Of a DNA stretch of 64,000 bases, positions 9,020-18,243 are shown piece after piece (the first letter of the stretch is position 1; every line of letters begins with the position of its first letter). A program made the position numbers and the translations under genes. The notes below the pieces were generated by a model that had not been told where the DNA came from, made no database searches, and was given only the letters and a program-made list of their open reading frames with translations. Source of the stretch: Rubellimicrobium rubrum (lineage in GTDB: Bacteria; Pseudomonadota; Alphaproteobacteria; Rhodobacterales; Rhodobacteraceae); assembly GCF_006152115.1 (NCBI RefSeq), contig NZ_VDFU01000009.1:86540-150539 (forward strand), read 5' to 3'.

Positions 9020-10024
9020 ATGACGAAGGGATCGACGCTGACTGGGCTGCTTCTTGGCGCCGCGGTGCTGGCGGGGCCGGCGGCGGCGCAGGAGGACGGG
9101 ATCACTGTGGGATATTTTCTGGAATGGCCGATGCCGTTCCAATTCGCCAAGGCGCAGGGCCTGTACGAGGAGCGGCTGGGCGTACCGGTCGAATGGGTGA
9201 CCTTCGACACCGGGACGGCGATGTCGGCGGCGATGGCTTCGGGCGACGTGGACATCTCGGTCAGCCAGGGCGTGCCGCCCTTTGTCGTGGCCACTTCGGC
9301 GGGCCAGGACCTTGTGGCGCTGGACATCGCGGTCTCCTATTCCGACAACGACAACTGCGTCGTTCAGCAGGCGCTGGAGATCGACAAGGCCAACGCCGGG
9401 GCCGAACTGCCGGGCAAGCGCGTGGGCGTGCCGCTGGGCACCGCGCCTTATTACGGTTTCCTGCGGCAGATGGAGCATTTCGGGGTCGACGTGGCCTCGC
9501 TCGAGGTGGTGGACATGGCGCCGGCGGACGGGGCTGCAGCCTTTGCGCAGGGGGCCATCGACGTGTTCTGCGGCTGGGGCGGGCATCTGCGGACGGCGAT
9601 GGAAACCGGGAACGTCCTGCTCACCGGCACCGAGAAGGAGGAGCTTGGCATTCTGGTCTTCGACGTGACCTCCGCGCCGCGCAGCTTCGTGCAGGAGAAC
9701 CCGGACCTTGTGGAGAGCTTCCTGGCCGTCACCCACGAGATGAACGACCGCTGGAACGCGGGCGGGGCCGAGGCCGAGGCGATGATCCCGGTGATCGCGC
9801 AGGAGTCCGGCATGGACGAAACCGCGACCCGCGAGACGCTGGCCTCCTTCGTGTTCCCGGGCTCGGACGAGCAACTGACGGCGAAGTGGCTGGGCGGCGG
9901 CATCCAGGACTACATGACGGGCGTGGCGGGCGTCTTCGTGGCCGCGGGGAACATCCCGGCGGCGCTGGACAGCTATGCCGACACTGTCGAGCCCGGCCCG
10001 CTGACCGCGGCGGTCGCCCAGTGA
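9020..10024 (+). CDS. tauA: Taurine ABC transporter, periplasmic binding protein
   Basis: A 334-residue secreted binding protein of the TauA/SsuA/nitrate family. A signal peptide covers residues 1-23 (cleavage after PAAA before QEDG). The mature part keeps the family features VGYFLEWPMPFQ, DISVSQGVPPFV, ELPGKRVGVPLGTAPYYG and the acidic/aromatic sulfonate pocket region GWGGHL. It delivers taurine to TauBC. The ATG has GGGAG upstream. It opens the plus-strand tauABC operon, 40 bp before tauB. Confidence 0.93.
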   Translation: MTKGSTLTGLLLGAAVLAGPAAAQEDGITVGYFLEWPMPFQFAKAQGLYEERLGVPVEWVTFDTGTAMSAAMASGDVDISVSQGVPPFVVATSAGQDLVALDIAVSYSDNDNCVVQQALEIDKANAGAELPGKRVGVPLGTAPYYGFLRQMEHFGVDVASLEVVDMAPADGAAAFAQGAIDVFCGWGGHLRTAMETGNVLLTGTEKEELGILVFDVTSAPRSFVQENPDLVESFLAVTHEMNDRWNAGGAEAEAMIPVIAQESGMDETATRETLASFVFPGSDEQLTAKWLGGGIQDYMTGVAGVFVAAGNIPAALDSYADTVEPGPLTAAVAQ

Positions 10025-10064
10025 GGCCAAGGCCGGGCCGCGCCCGTCAGGCCGTTCCCCGCCC

Positions 10065-10880
10065 ATGAGCCATCTGGTCATCAAGGATCTTTCCATGCGG
10101 TTCCGTCCCCCCGGGGGCGGGACCGTGGAAGCCCTGCGCGACATCAACCTGTCTCTGGATCGGGGTGAGCTGCTGTCCGTCCTGGGCCCCTCGGGCTGCG
10201 GAAAGACCACCCTCCTCAACATCGTGGCGGGGTTCCTGGCGCCCAGCGCGGGTCGTGTCACGCTGGATGGGCACGAGGTCCACGGGCCGGGGCCAGAGCG
10301 GGGCATGGTCTTCCAGCAAGGCGCGCTGTTCGAATGGATGAGCGTGCGCGACAACGTGGGCTTCGGTCCCCGCATGAAGGGGATGGCGCGCCGCGAACGG
10401 GCCGAGGTGGTGGACCACCTGCTGGAGACCGTCGGGCTTGGCGGCTTTGGCGAGAAAGCGGTGTACGAATTGTCGGGGGGCATGCAGCAGCGCGTGGCTC
10501 TGGCCCGGTGCCTGGCCAACGACCCGGAGGTGATCCTGATGGACGAGCCGCTGGGCGCCCTTGATGCCCTGACCCGCGAGAAGATGCAGAGTCTGGTTCT
10601 GAAGCTCTGGCGCGAGACCGGCAAGACGATCGTGCTGATCACCCATTCGGTCGAGGAAGCACTGCTCCTGGGGGCGAGGCTCGTCGTCATGGCTCCGAGG
10701 CCGGGGCGGGTCCATCGCGACTACCGGCTGCCCTTTGCCGAAGCGGGCGCGGCGCAGGATCTTCGGGCCGTCAAGCGCGATCCGGCCTTTGCCGATCGGC
10801 GCGAGGAGATCCTGTCCATGATCTGGGACATGGAGGAAGAGATCATGGGACGCGCGCCCGCCGGGGCTGTTCCGGCGTGA
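10065..10880 (+). CDS. tauB: Taurine ABC transporter, ATP-binding protein
   Basis: A 271-residue ATPase of the nitrate/sulfonate/taurine importer class. It has Walker A GPSGCGKTT (about 43-51), a Q-loop at VFQQGALFEWMSV, the signature LSGGMQQR, Walker B VILMDEP and the switch His in LITHSVEEA. It energises taurine uptake with TauC. The ribosome-binding site is weak. The stop overlaps the GTG start of tauC by 4 nt, so the two subunits are probably made in a coupled way. Confidence 0.93.
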   Translation: MSHLVIKDLSMRFRPPGGGTVEALRDINLSLDRGELLSVLGPSGCGKTTLLNIVAGFLAPSAGRVTLDGHEVHGPGPERGMVFQQGALFEWMSVRDNVGFGPRMKGMARRERAEVVDHLLETVGLGGFGEKAVYELSGGMQQRVALARCLANDPEVILMDEPLGALDALTREKMQSLVLKLWRETGKTIVLITHSVEEALLLGARLVVMAPRPGRVHRDYRLPFAEAGAAQDLRAVKRDPAFADRREEILSMIWDMEEEIMGRAPAGAVPA

Positions 10881-12205
10881 GCGGCTTGTGGAGCGAGGTC
10901 GGGGGCGTCCTTGGGGCGGCCGCCAAGGCGCTGCCCTGGATAGCCGCCTATGTGGGGCTGATCCTGCTGCTGCTCGGGCTGTGGCGTGGGCTCCAGCGGC
11001 TGCTCGGGCGCCGGACGCGCGACGCGATGCGGCGCACGGTGGCCTTTGGCGATGCCGGCGCGGTGCGCTCGAGCGGGGTGGCGTCAGTCCTGTCGATCGC
11101 GGCAATTTTTTTGCTGTGGGCGGCGTTCACCGGCTCTGCCCTGGTGCCGTCCTGGCTTCGCGCGCCGGGACCGTTCCTGGGAAGGGGCGGCTTCACCTAT
11201 GAAGCCGAGGCCCCGGACGGAACCCGCGACGAGGCGCAGGTGACTGTGGTGGTCCATGCGGGTGGCGAGGAGCCGGACGCGCCCGCGATCTCGCCCGGTG
11301 AGGGCTGGGCCAAGGACGATGCGGCGCTGGTGCAGGCCGCCCGCGCGGTCCTTGTGCAGGCACAGGACAACGACGAGGTGACCGGCGACGACGGCGCGCG
11401 GGTCGTGGCTGTCAACGGCACGGCGCTTGAGCCGGGCGGGCCGGGGCTCGTCCTGGACTGGGGCAAGGTGAACCTGACGGCGCGCGGCACGCTCAATGTC
11501 GCGCCCGACCCGGGCTGGCGCATGGAGCCCCTGTGGCTGCCACCGCCCGAGGCGGTCGTCCAGAGACTGTCCGAGATCGCGCGGGGCGGCTACCGCGACG
11601 CGTCGCTTTGGGAGCATCTGGGCTATTCGCTGTTCCGCGTTGTCACCGGCTTCCTGCTCGGGGCTCTGGTCGGCGTGCCGCTGGGCTATGCCATGGGCCT
11701 GTCCGGGTGGTTCCGGGGCTGGTTCGACCCGATCGTGGAGTTCATGCGGCCGGTGCCTCCGTTGGCGCTGATCCCGCTGGTCATCATCTGGGCCGGCATC
11801 GGTGAGACCGGAAAGATCGTGCTGCTGTTCCTGGCCTCGCTGTGGATCATGGCCATTGCGGCGCGGTCGGGCGTGTCGGGGGTGCGGCTCAGCAAGGTCC
11901 ATGCGGCCTACAGCCTGGGCGCTTCCAAGGCGCAGGTACTGCGGCACGTGATCGTGCCGAACTCCCTGCCCGACATCTTCACCGGGGCGCGGGTCGCCAT
12001 GGGCGTCTGCTGGGGCACCGTGGTCGCGGCCGAGCTGGTCGCGGCGAACCAGGGGGCGGGGATGATGATCATGGCCGCGTCCAAGTTTCAGCAGACCGAC
12101 ATCGTCATCCTGGGGATCGTGCTGATCGGGGTGATCGGCTTCGTGATCGACCTGTTCATGCGCTGGGGCGAACGGGTGCTGGTGCCCTGGAAGGGAAGGG
12201 CCTAG
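10877..12205 (+). CDS. tauC: Taurine ABC transporter permease with extra periplasmic domain
   Basis: A 442-residue permease; ordinary TauC is near 280. Residues about 220-440 form the normal BPD_transp_1 permease (LPPPEAVVQRL, HLGYSLFRVVTGF, EAA-type loop YSLGASKAQVLRHVIVPNSLP). The front half adds an N-terminal hydrophobic segment (about 19-35), the usual TM1 (about 71-94), and then about 120 residues (97-217) with no hydrophobic stretch, Asp/Glu/Gly-rich, that should sit in the periplasm before the canonical LPPPEAV segment. The start is a GTG overlapping the tauB stop. The stop overlaps the convergent LysR gene by 4 nt. Confidence 0.88.
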   Translation: MSGLWSEVGGVLGAAAKALPWIAAYVGLILLLLGLWRGLQRLLGRRTRDAMRRTVAFGDAGAVRSSGVASVLSIAAIFLLWAAFTGSALVPSWLRAPGPFLGRGGFTYEAEAPDGTRDEAQVTVVVHAGGEEPDAPAISPGEGWAKDDAALVQAARAVLVQAQDNDEVTGDDGARVVAVNGTALEPGGPGLVLDWGKVNLTARGTLNVAPDPGWRMEPLWLPPPEAVVQRLSEIARGGYRDASLWEHLGYSLFRVVTGFLLGALVGVPLGYAMGLSGWFRGWFDPIVEFMRPVPPLALIPLVIIWAGIGETGKIVLLFLASLWIMAIAARSGVSGVRLSKVHAAYSLGASKAQVLRHVIVPNSLPDIFTGARVAMGVCWGTVVAAELVAANQGAGMMIMAASKFQQTDIVILGIVLIGVIGFVIDLFMRWGERVLVPWKGRA

Positions 12206-13146
12206 CCCGTCTGCGCCTGGACGAGGTCGCGCAGCCGCTCCGCCGCGGGCGTGAGGCGCGCGCCTCGCAGGGTCATCAATCCATAGGCCGGCACCACGAA
12301 CCCTAGGTCGATGGGCAGCACCACGAGCCCCCCTTCGGGCCCCGAGGCGAAGCGCCGCGACACTGCATCTGCAAGCGGGGCGATGGCGTTGGACTCGCGC
12401 AGCATGGCCAAGGTCAGCAGAAAGGATGAGGTCGAGAGCCGTCCCGGAGGCGGGGGCAGGCCCAGGGCGGCCAGACGCTCCAGAACCGTGCGGCGCAGGA
12501 GTGTTCCCGGCTCGGGCAGGACCCAGTCGTAGGCGAGCAGGTCCTCGGGCGTGATCACCGCCCTGCGGGCGAGCGCATGGCCGGGCCGCACCACCAGGCT
12601 CACCGGCTCCTCGCCCATAGCAGTCAGGTCGAACAGGGTAGGCTCGCGGCCTTCGGGCAGGCGGGCCAGGGCAAAATCCAGACGACCCGCCAGAAGGAGG
12701 TCGCCCAGGGGGTCCGACGGCGCCACGACGACGTCGGCGGTCACGTTGGGTAGGGCGACCCGCGCCGCCCGAAGGGCCGGCAGCACTCGGTCCAGCGCGG
12801 GACCGGTCACCGCCCCTAGGCGCACATGGCCGGACAGGCCGCGCCCCATCTCGGACATCTCGCGTTCCGCGGCCCCCAGTTCGGCCAAGGCGCGGACCGC
12901 CCGGCGCGCCAAGATGTCGCCCTCGGGGGTCAGGACGATGCCGCGGCCCGCTCTGGTGTGTGCGGGCCGGCCGATGATCTCCTCGATCTCCCCCAGGAGG
13001 CGCGAGGCCGCGGGCTGGGTGATGCCGACGCGGGCGGCCGCCACGCCGATGGCGCAAGTCTCTCCCAACGCTGCCATCAGCCTGAGATGGGCAAGCTTGA
13101 GGCCACGACGGAACAAAGATCCGTTAGCATTAACAGTCGTTTGCAT
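12202..13146 (-). CDS. LysR-family transcriptional regulator (GbpR-like by position)
   Basis: A 314-residue LysR regulator. The N-terminal winged helix-turn-helix is at about residues 20-80 ([21 protein letters not shown]), followed by a two-lobed effector domain ([22 protein letters not shown] and [13 protein letters not shown]). It is divergent from chvE with 153 bp between starts, the same arrangement as gbpR-chvE in Agrobacterium, where GbpR responds to arabinose, galactose and fucose. Regulation of chvE is therefore inferred. It ends 4 bp inside the tauC end, so a role in taurine control cannot be ruled out. Confidence 0.85.
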   Translation of the reverse strand: MQTTVNANGSLFRRGLKLAHLRLMAALGETCAIGVAAARVGITQPAASRLLGEIEEIIGRPAHTRAGRGIVLTPEGDILARRAVRALAELGAAEREMSEMGRGLSGHVRLGAVTGPALDRVLPALRAARVALPNVTADVVVAPSDPLGDLLLAGRLDFALARLPEGREPTLFDLTAMGEEPVSLVVRPGHALARRAVITPEDLLAYDWVLPEPGTLLRRTVLERLAALGLPPPPGRLSTSSFLLTLAMLRESNAIAPLADAVSRRFASGPEGGLVVLPIDLGFVVPAYGLMTLRGARLTPAAERLRDLVQAQTG

Positions 13147-13171
13147 TCATACCAGTTTTGTCATGTGGTGT

Positions 13172-13183
13172 CGCAATATTGCG
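13172..13183. promoter_or_regulatory. Palindrome CGCAATATTGCG, candidate LysR operator
   Basis: A perfect 12-bp palindrome lies 26 bp from the LysR start codon and 117 bp from the chvE start, in the AT-rich part of the divergent gap. A TTGACC hexamer (13186-13191) follows directly and could be a -35 element for chvE. Position and symmetry suit a LysR site, but no sugar response can be read from sequence. Confidence 0.45.
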
Positions 13184-13299
13184 CTTTGACCTGCCGGGCA
13201 AGCCTCGCCATGGTGCCCGGCAGCCAGGGCCCCCGACGAAGGACCCAAGGCGTTTCGCTGCGTTCGCGCGATGGGGCGCGGCGCACTGGGAGGGAACCA

Positions 13300-14364
13300 A
13301 TGAAGATCGTCTCCGCGGCTCTTGCCGCCGCTACCCTTGCCGTGGGGTTCGCTGCCCCCGTCTTTGCCCAGGACAAGGGCACCATCGGCATCGCGATGCC
13401 GACCCAATCCTCAGCCCGCTGGATCTCGGACGGCAACTCCATGGTGGAGCAGTTCGAGGCGGCTGGCTACGACACCGTTCTTCAGTACGCCGAAGACGAC
13501 ATCCCGACGCAGCTGTCGCAGATCGAGAACATGATCTCGCAGGGCGTCGATGCCCTTGTGGTCGCGGCCATCGACGGGACTACCCTGTCGTCGGCTCTGG
13601 AAAACGCCGCCGCCGCCGAGATCCCGGTCATCGCCTACGACCGCCTGATCCGCGACAGCGCGAACGTGAGCTACTACGCCACCTTCGACAACTTCCAGGT
13701 GGGCGTGCTGCAGGCCAACAGCCTCGTGGCCTGCCTCAACGACCGCTTCGCGGACCAGAAGCCCTGGAACGTCGAGCTGTTCGGCGGCTCTCCGGACGAC
13801 AACAACGCCTTCTTCTTCTATGACGGCGCCATGTCGGTCCTCCAGCCGATGATCGACGCCGGCGATGTCGTCGTTCCGTCGGGCCAGATGGGCATGGACG
13901 TGGTCGGCACCCTGCGCTGGGATCCCGCCACCGCGCAGTCTCGCATGGACAACCTCCTGTCCGCCAACTATGGCGACAAGTCGCTGCATGGCGTGCTGTC
14001 CCCCTATGACGGGTTGTCGATCGGCATCCTGTCGTCGGTCAAGGGCGTGGGCTACGGCTCGGGCGACATGGCGATGCCCTGCGTCACCGGCCAGGACGCC
14101 GAGGTTCCCTCGGTCAAATCCATCATCGCGGGCGAGCAGAACTCGACCGTGTTCAAGGACACCCGCGAACTCGCTCGCGTGACCGTGGGCATGGTGGACG
14201 CCGTCCTGCAAGGCGGCGAGCCCGAGATCAACGACACGGAGACCTACGACAACGGCGTCAAGGTCGTGCCGTCTTACCTTCTGGTCCCGGTGCCGGTGGA
14301 CGCTTCGAACTACGAGGAAACCCTCGTGGGCTCGGGCTACTACGCGGCCGAAGACCTGCAGTGA
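13300..14364 (+). CDS. chvE: Multiple-sugar ABC transporter, periplasmic binding protein ChvE
   Basis: A 354-residue type-I periplasmic binding protein of the ChvE/MmsX class, binding aldoses such as D-galactose, L-arabinose, D-xylose and D-glucose. The signal peptide is residues 1-23 (ends PVFA, before QDKG). The mature protein shows [16 protein letters not shown], the two-lobe hinge, [10 protein letters not shown] and [10 protein letters not shown], typical of the family. The ATG has GGGAGGG upstream; a longer frame upstream has no signal peptide logic. It is the first gene of the operon and is followed by a stable hairpin before gguA. Confidence 0.92.
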   Translation: MKIVSAALAAATLAVGFAAPVFAQDKGTIGIAMPTQSSARWISDGNSMVEQFEAAGYDTVLQYAEDDIPTQLSQIENMISQGVDALVVAAIDGTTLSSALENAAAAEIPVIAYDRLIRDSANVSYYATFDNFQVGVLQANSLVACLNDRFADQKPWNVELFGGSPDDNNAFFFYDGAMSVLQPMIDAGDVVVPSGQMGMDVVGTLRWDPATAQSRMDNLLSANYGDKSLHGVLSPYDGLSIGILSSVKGVGYGSGDMAMPCVTGQDAEVPSVKSIIAGEQNSTVFKDTRELARVTVGMVDAVLQGGEPEINDTETYDNGVKVVPSYLLVPVPVDASNYEETLVGSGYYAAEDLQ

Positions 14365-14376
14365 TCTGAACCATCC

Positions 14377-14415
14377 GGGGGCGCCTGCGGGTCCGCGGGC
14401 GCCCCCATTCTCTTT
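14377..14415 (+). terminator. Stem-loop with T-rich tail between chvE and gguA
   Basis: A 9-bp perfect GC stem (14377-14385 with 14398-14406) is followed by ATTCTCTTT. It sits in the 69-bp gap after the binding-protein gene. Such hairpins often partly stop transcription or protect the upstream mRNA, giving more binding protein than membrane components. That role is inferred here. Confidence 0.6.
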
Positions 14416-14433
14416 CGCGAAAGGACGCGAGCC

Positions 14434-15996
14434 ATGACCGTCCTCCTCGAGATGCAGGGCATCTCCAAGACATTTCCGGGCGTGCGCGCCCTCGACAACG
14501 TGACGGTCCAGGTCCGCGAAGGCGAGATCCACGCCATCTGCGGCGAGAACGGCGCGGGCAAGTCCACGCTGATGAAGGTGTTGTCGGGCGTCTATCCCCA
14601 CGGGTCCTACGAAGGGACGATCCTGTTCGCCGGACAGGAGGCGCGCTTCCGCGGCATCCACGACAGCGAAGCCGCGGGCATCGTCATCATCCACCAGGAG
14701 CTGGCCCTGGTGCCGCTCCTCAGCATCGCCGAGAACATCTTCCTGGGGAACGAGCGGGCCAAGGGGGGCGTCATCGACTGGCGCGAGACCTACCGCCGGA
14801 CCGAGGCGCTGCTGGCCAAGGTCGGCCTGACCGAAGCCCCCACCAAACCCGTGGGCGACCTGGGCGTGGGTAAGCAGCAGCTCGTGGAGATCGCCAAGGC
14901 GCTGTCCAAGAACGTGCGCCTTCTGATCCTCGACGAGCCCACGGCGGCGCTTCAGGAGAACGACAGCCAGAAGCTTCTGAACCTCCTCTTGGAGCTCAAG
15001 GCGCAGGGCGTCACCTCCATCATCATCTCGCACAAGCTCAACGAGGTGCGGCGTGTGGCGGACCGGGTGACGGTGATCCGCGACGGCTCGACCGTGTCCA
15101 CCCTCGACGCCCATGCAGGGCAAGTCTCCGAGGAGCGGATCATCCGCGACATGGTGGGCCGCGACTTGGCGCACCGCTATCCCGAGCGGGTCCGCAACCC
15201 GCGCGAGGTGCTCATGGAGGTGTCCGGTTGGTCCGCCAAGCACCCCGAGCACATGGACCGCGACTTCATCCGCAACATCGGCTTCAACGTCCGCAAGGGC
15301 GAGATCGTCGGCATCGCCGGGCTCATGGGATCGGGGCGGACCGAGTTCGCCATGTCGCTCTTTGGCCGGAGCTGGGGCAAGGACATCCGGGGCCGGGTCC
15401 GTCTTGGCGGGCAGGAGGCGGATGTCTCGACCGTGCCCAAGGCCATCGAGGCGGGGCTTGCCTATGTGACCGAGGACCGCAAGGCCCTGGGTCTCATCCT
15501 CGAGGAGCCCATCGTCACCAACATCAGCCTGGCCAATCTGGCCGGCGTGTCGAAGGGCGGCGTTCTCAACGACGCGACCGAGCAGAAGGTTGCCACGCGC
15601 TACAAGGCGGCGATGAACATCCGCACGCCGAACGTCTTCCAAAAGGTGATGAACCTGTCGGGGGGCAACCAGCAGAAGGTGCTGCTGTCCAAGCTGCTCT
15701 TCACCGAGCCCCAAGTTCTCATCCTCGATGAGCCCACGCGCGGCATCGACGTGGGGGCCAAGTTCGAGATCTACGGCATCATGAACAAGCTCGCCGACGA
15801 GGGGAGGGGGGTCGTGATGATCTCCTCCGAAATGCCCGAGCTTCTGGGCATGTGCGACCGCATCTACGTCATGGCCGAAGGCGCCTTCGTAGGGGAACTG
15901 ACGGCCGCCGAGGCGAGCCAGGAAAAAATCATGTCGCTCATCGTGCGCGAGCACGAGGTGCTGGAACATAGCGAGATGGAGGCCGCGCATGGCTGA
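14434..15996 (+). CDS. gguA: Multiple-sugar ABC transporter, double ATP-binding protein
   Basis: A 520-residue sugar-importer ATPase of the MglA/XylG/GguA type, with two nucleotide-binding domains. Domain 1 (about 1-250) has Walker [10 protein letters not shown] and Walker [12 protein letters not shown]; its signature is the variant LGVGKQQ usual in this class. Domain 2 (about 265-515) has the degenerate P-loop GLMGSGRTE typical of these proteins, and the signature LSGGNQQK. It energises uptake with ChvE and GguB. The start has AAAGGA upstream; the end overlaps gguB by 8 nt. Confidence 0.92.
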   Translation: MTVLLEMQGISKTFPGVRALDNVTVQVREGEIHAICGENGAGKSTLMKVLSGVYPHGSYEGTILFAGQEARFRGIHDSEAAGIVIIHQELALVPLLSIAENIFLGNERAKGGVIDWRETYRRTEALLAKVGLTEAPTKPVGDLGVGKQQLVEIAKALSKNVRLLILDEPTAALQENDSQKLLNLLLELKAQGVTSIIISHKLNEVRRVADRVTVIRDGSTVSTLDAHAGQVSEERIIRDMVGRDLAHRYPERVRNPREVLMEVSGWSAKHPEHMDRDFIRNIGFNVRKGEIVGIAGLMGSGRTEFAMSLFGRSWGKDIRGRVRLGGQEADVSTVPKAIEAGLAYVTEDRKALGLILEEPIVTNISLANLAGVSKGGVLNDATEQKVATRYKAAMNIRTPNVFQKVMNLSGGNQQKVLLSKLLFTEPQVLILDEPTRGIDVGAKFEIYGIMNKLADEGRGVVMISSEMPELLGMCDRIYVMAEGAFVGELTAAEASQEKIMSLIVREHEVLEHSEMEAAHG

Positions 15997-17242
15997 CGTG
16001 GACAACGCCCGGCTAGGGCCGGGAGAGCGCGGGGTCGGCGGCCTCCGCGAGGGCGAGGGGCTGAGCGCCAACGGCCGGAGCGGGGCTGCCTACCTCAAGG
16101 ACAACCTGCGCGAATACGGGATGCTTCTGGCACTTCTCGCCATCGTGACCTTCTTCGTGGTTCTGGTGCGGGTGCAGATCGGGGTCGACTTCCTCAATCC
16201 GCAGAACATCACCAACCTGTTCCTGCAGAACAGCTACGTCATCATCATGGCGCTGGGGATGCTGCTCGTCATCGTGGCGGGGCACATCGACCTGAGCGTG
16301 GGATCGGTCGCGGCCTTTACCGGGGCAGTCTCGGCGGTGCTGACCGTCAACATGGACTGGCCCATCTATGCCGTGATCCCGGCCAGCCTCGTGGTCGGCG
16401 GCCTGATCGGTGCGGCCCAGGGCTACTGGATCGCCTACTGGCGCATTCCGTCCTTCATCGTGACCCTGGCGGGGATGCTGGTGTTCCGCGGCCTGACGCT
16501 CTGGCTGCTGGGCGGACAGAACATCGGGCCCTTCCCGCCTGCATTCCAGGCCCTGTCCACCGGCTTCGTGCCCGACATCTTCGGACCGGATCGTCCGAAC
16601 TACCTGGCGCTGGTCGTCGCCGTCGTTGCGGCGCTGGCCATCCTGATCCTGGGGATTCGGTCGCGGGCCCGCAACATCGCCCATGGCATGGACGCCGAGC
16701 CGTCAGGAATCTTCTGGATCCGCAACATCATCATGGCGGCGGCCCTGGTCTTTGTCGGCTGGAAGCTCGCGGGGTTCCGCGGCATCCCGAACGTCGCCGT
16801 GTCCATGGCGGTGCTGACGATCCTTTACGCCTTCCTCGCGGAGTCCACGACGCTGGGCCGCCGCATCTATGCCATCGGCGGGAACCTCAAGGCCGCGCGG
16901 CTGTCGGGGATCAATGCGGACCGGCTGACCTTCTTCACCTTCGTCAACATGGGCGTGCTGGCCGGCTTGGCCGGGATGATCGTGACGGCGCGCCTGAACT
17001 CGGCCACGCCCAAGGCGGGGACCGGCTTCGAACTCGACGTGATCGCCGCCGTGTTCATCGGGGGCGCATCCTCCACCGGCGGCTCGGGCCGCATCGTGGG
17101 GGCCATCATCGGTGCCTTCATCATGGGCGTGATGAATAACGGCATGTCGATCCTGGGGATCGGCATCGACTACCAGCAGGTCATCAAGGGGCTCGTGCTC
17201 CTCGCGGCGGTGATCTTCGACGTCTACAACAAGAACAAGTGA
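15989..17242 (+). CDS. gguB: Multiple-sugar ABC transporter permease
   Basis: A 417-residue permease of the BPD_transp_2 (RbsC/XylH/GguB) class with roughly ten membrane segments. A soluble N-terminal stretch of about 40 residues precedes TM1. Family signatures are [21 protein letters not shown] and GANLK-like [13 protein letters not shown], with the C-terminal [20 protein letters not shown]. It forms the channel for sugars delivered by ChvE. It overlaps gguA by 8 nt and precedes gguC by 4 bp. Confidence 0.92.
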   Translation: MADVDNARLGPGERGVGGLREGEGLSANGRSGAAYLKDNLREYGMLLALLAIVTFFVVLVRVQIGVDFLNPQNITNLFLQNSYVIIMALGMLLVIVAGHIDLSVGSVAAFTGAVSAVLTVNMDWPIYAVIPASLVVGGLIGAAQGYWIAYWRIPSFIVTLAGMLVFRGLTLWLLGGQNIGPFPPAFQALSTGFVPDIFGPDRPNYLALVVAVVAALAILILGIRSRARNIAHGMDAEPSGIFWIRNIIMAAALVFVGWKLAGFRGIPNVAVSMAVLTILYAFLAESTTLGRRIYAIGGNLKAARLSGINADRLTFFTFVNMGVLAGLAGMIVTARLNSATPKAGTGFELDVIAAVFIGGASSTGGSGRIVGAIIGAFIMGVMNNGMSILGIGIDYQQVIKGLVLLAAVIFDVYNKNK

Positions 17243-17246
17243 GGAC

Positions 17247-18233
17247 ATGATGCTTCTGTCGCAGATCCATCGGCCCGAGGGAGGGGTCGGAGTGGTCGCG
17301 CGTGACGGCTCCGAGGCCGCGCTCGTCAAGGATGCCACCTCGGTCCGTGACCTGGCCTTGGAGGCGCTGGCCTCCGGCCGGTCGCTGGCCGAGACCGTTG
17401 CGGCCCACGGCCTGGGCGAGGCCGTGGACCTGGTCGCCATGGCCGAGGAGCGGCGCCTGCTGGCCCCCATCCATCACCCGGACCCCGCGCACCTGCATCT
17501 GACCGGGACGGGCCTGACCCATCTGGGCAGCGCCTCGACCCGCAGTGCCATGCATGCCAAGGCGAACGCGGACGACGCCACCGACTCCATGAAGATGTTC
17601 CGCATGGGTCTGGAGGACGGCAAGCCTGCGGCGCTTCCGGGCGTTCAGCCCGAGTGGTTCTACAAGGGCAACGGCATTCACGTCGTGTCCCCCGGAGCGC
17701 CGCTTGTTTCGCCGGCCTTCGCGCTCGACGGTGGAGAGGAGCCCGAGATCGCGGGCATCTACGTCGTGGGTGAGGATGGCCTGCCCGCCCGCGTGGGCTG
17801 GGCCCTGGCCAACGAGTTCTCGGACCACGTGACCGAGCGGATCAACTACCTTTACCTCGCGCATTCCAAGCTGCGGCCTGCGTCCTTCGGGCCCGAGATC
17901 CTCGTGGGCGATCTGCCTGCCGACATCCGGGGCGCCAGCCGCATCAAGCGGGGCGGGCAGGTGGTCTGGGAGAAGCCGTTCCTGTCGGGCGAGGCCAATA
18001 TGAGCCACAGCTTCGCCAACCTGGAGCATCACCACTTCAAGTATCCGCTGTTCTGCCAGCCGGGCGACGTGCACGTGCACATGTTCGGGACCGCAACGTT
18101 GTCCTTCGCCGATGGGATCAAGCCCGAGGCGGGCGACGTTTTCGAGATCGAGGCCCCGGCGTTCGGGCTGCCGCTGCGCAACCCGCTTGCTGTCGACGCC
18201 GACCGGGGCGTCGCCACTGTCCGTCAGCTCTAG
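17247..18233 (+). CDS. gguC: GguC / AraD1-family protein (FAH superfamily)
   Basis: A 328-residue protein of the GguC/AraD1 group, a branch of the fumarylacetoacetate hydrolase fold. Metal-binding acidic residues are visible in GEEPEIAGIYVVG and ALANEFSDH. The gene is almost always beside chvE-gguAB. In a non-phosphorylative pentose pathway it could act on the 2-keto-3-deoxy-aldonate made by the next gene product, but that reaction is inferred. The start is ATGATG (17247 or 17250) right after GAGGA. The stop precedes the dehydratase by 10 bp. Confidence 0.85.
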   Translation: MMLLSQIHRPEGGVGVVARDGSEAALVKDATSVRDLALEALASGRSLAETVAAHGLGEAVDLVAMAEERRLLAPIHHPDPAHLHLTGTGLTHLGSASTRSAMHAKANADDATDSMKMFRMGLEDGKPAALPGVQPEWFYKGNGIHVVSPGAPLVSPAFALDGGEEPEIAGIYVVGEDGLPARVGWALANEFSDHVTERINYLYLAHSKLRPASFGPEILVGDLPADIRGASRIKRGGQVVWEKPFLSGEANMSHSFANLEHHHFKYPLFCQPGDVHVHMFGTATLSFADGIKPEAGDVFEIEAPAFGLPLRNPLAVDADRGVATVRQL

Positions 18234-18243
18234 AGGTTTCCCC

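Noticed and set aside
13411..16071. Long minus-strand open frame antisense to chvE and gguA
   Set aside because: Same reason: the plus strand encodes well-defined sugar-transport proteins, and the antisense translation has no recognisable domain.
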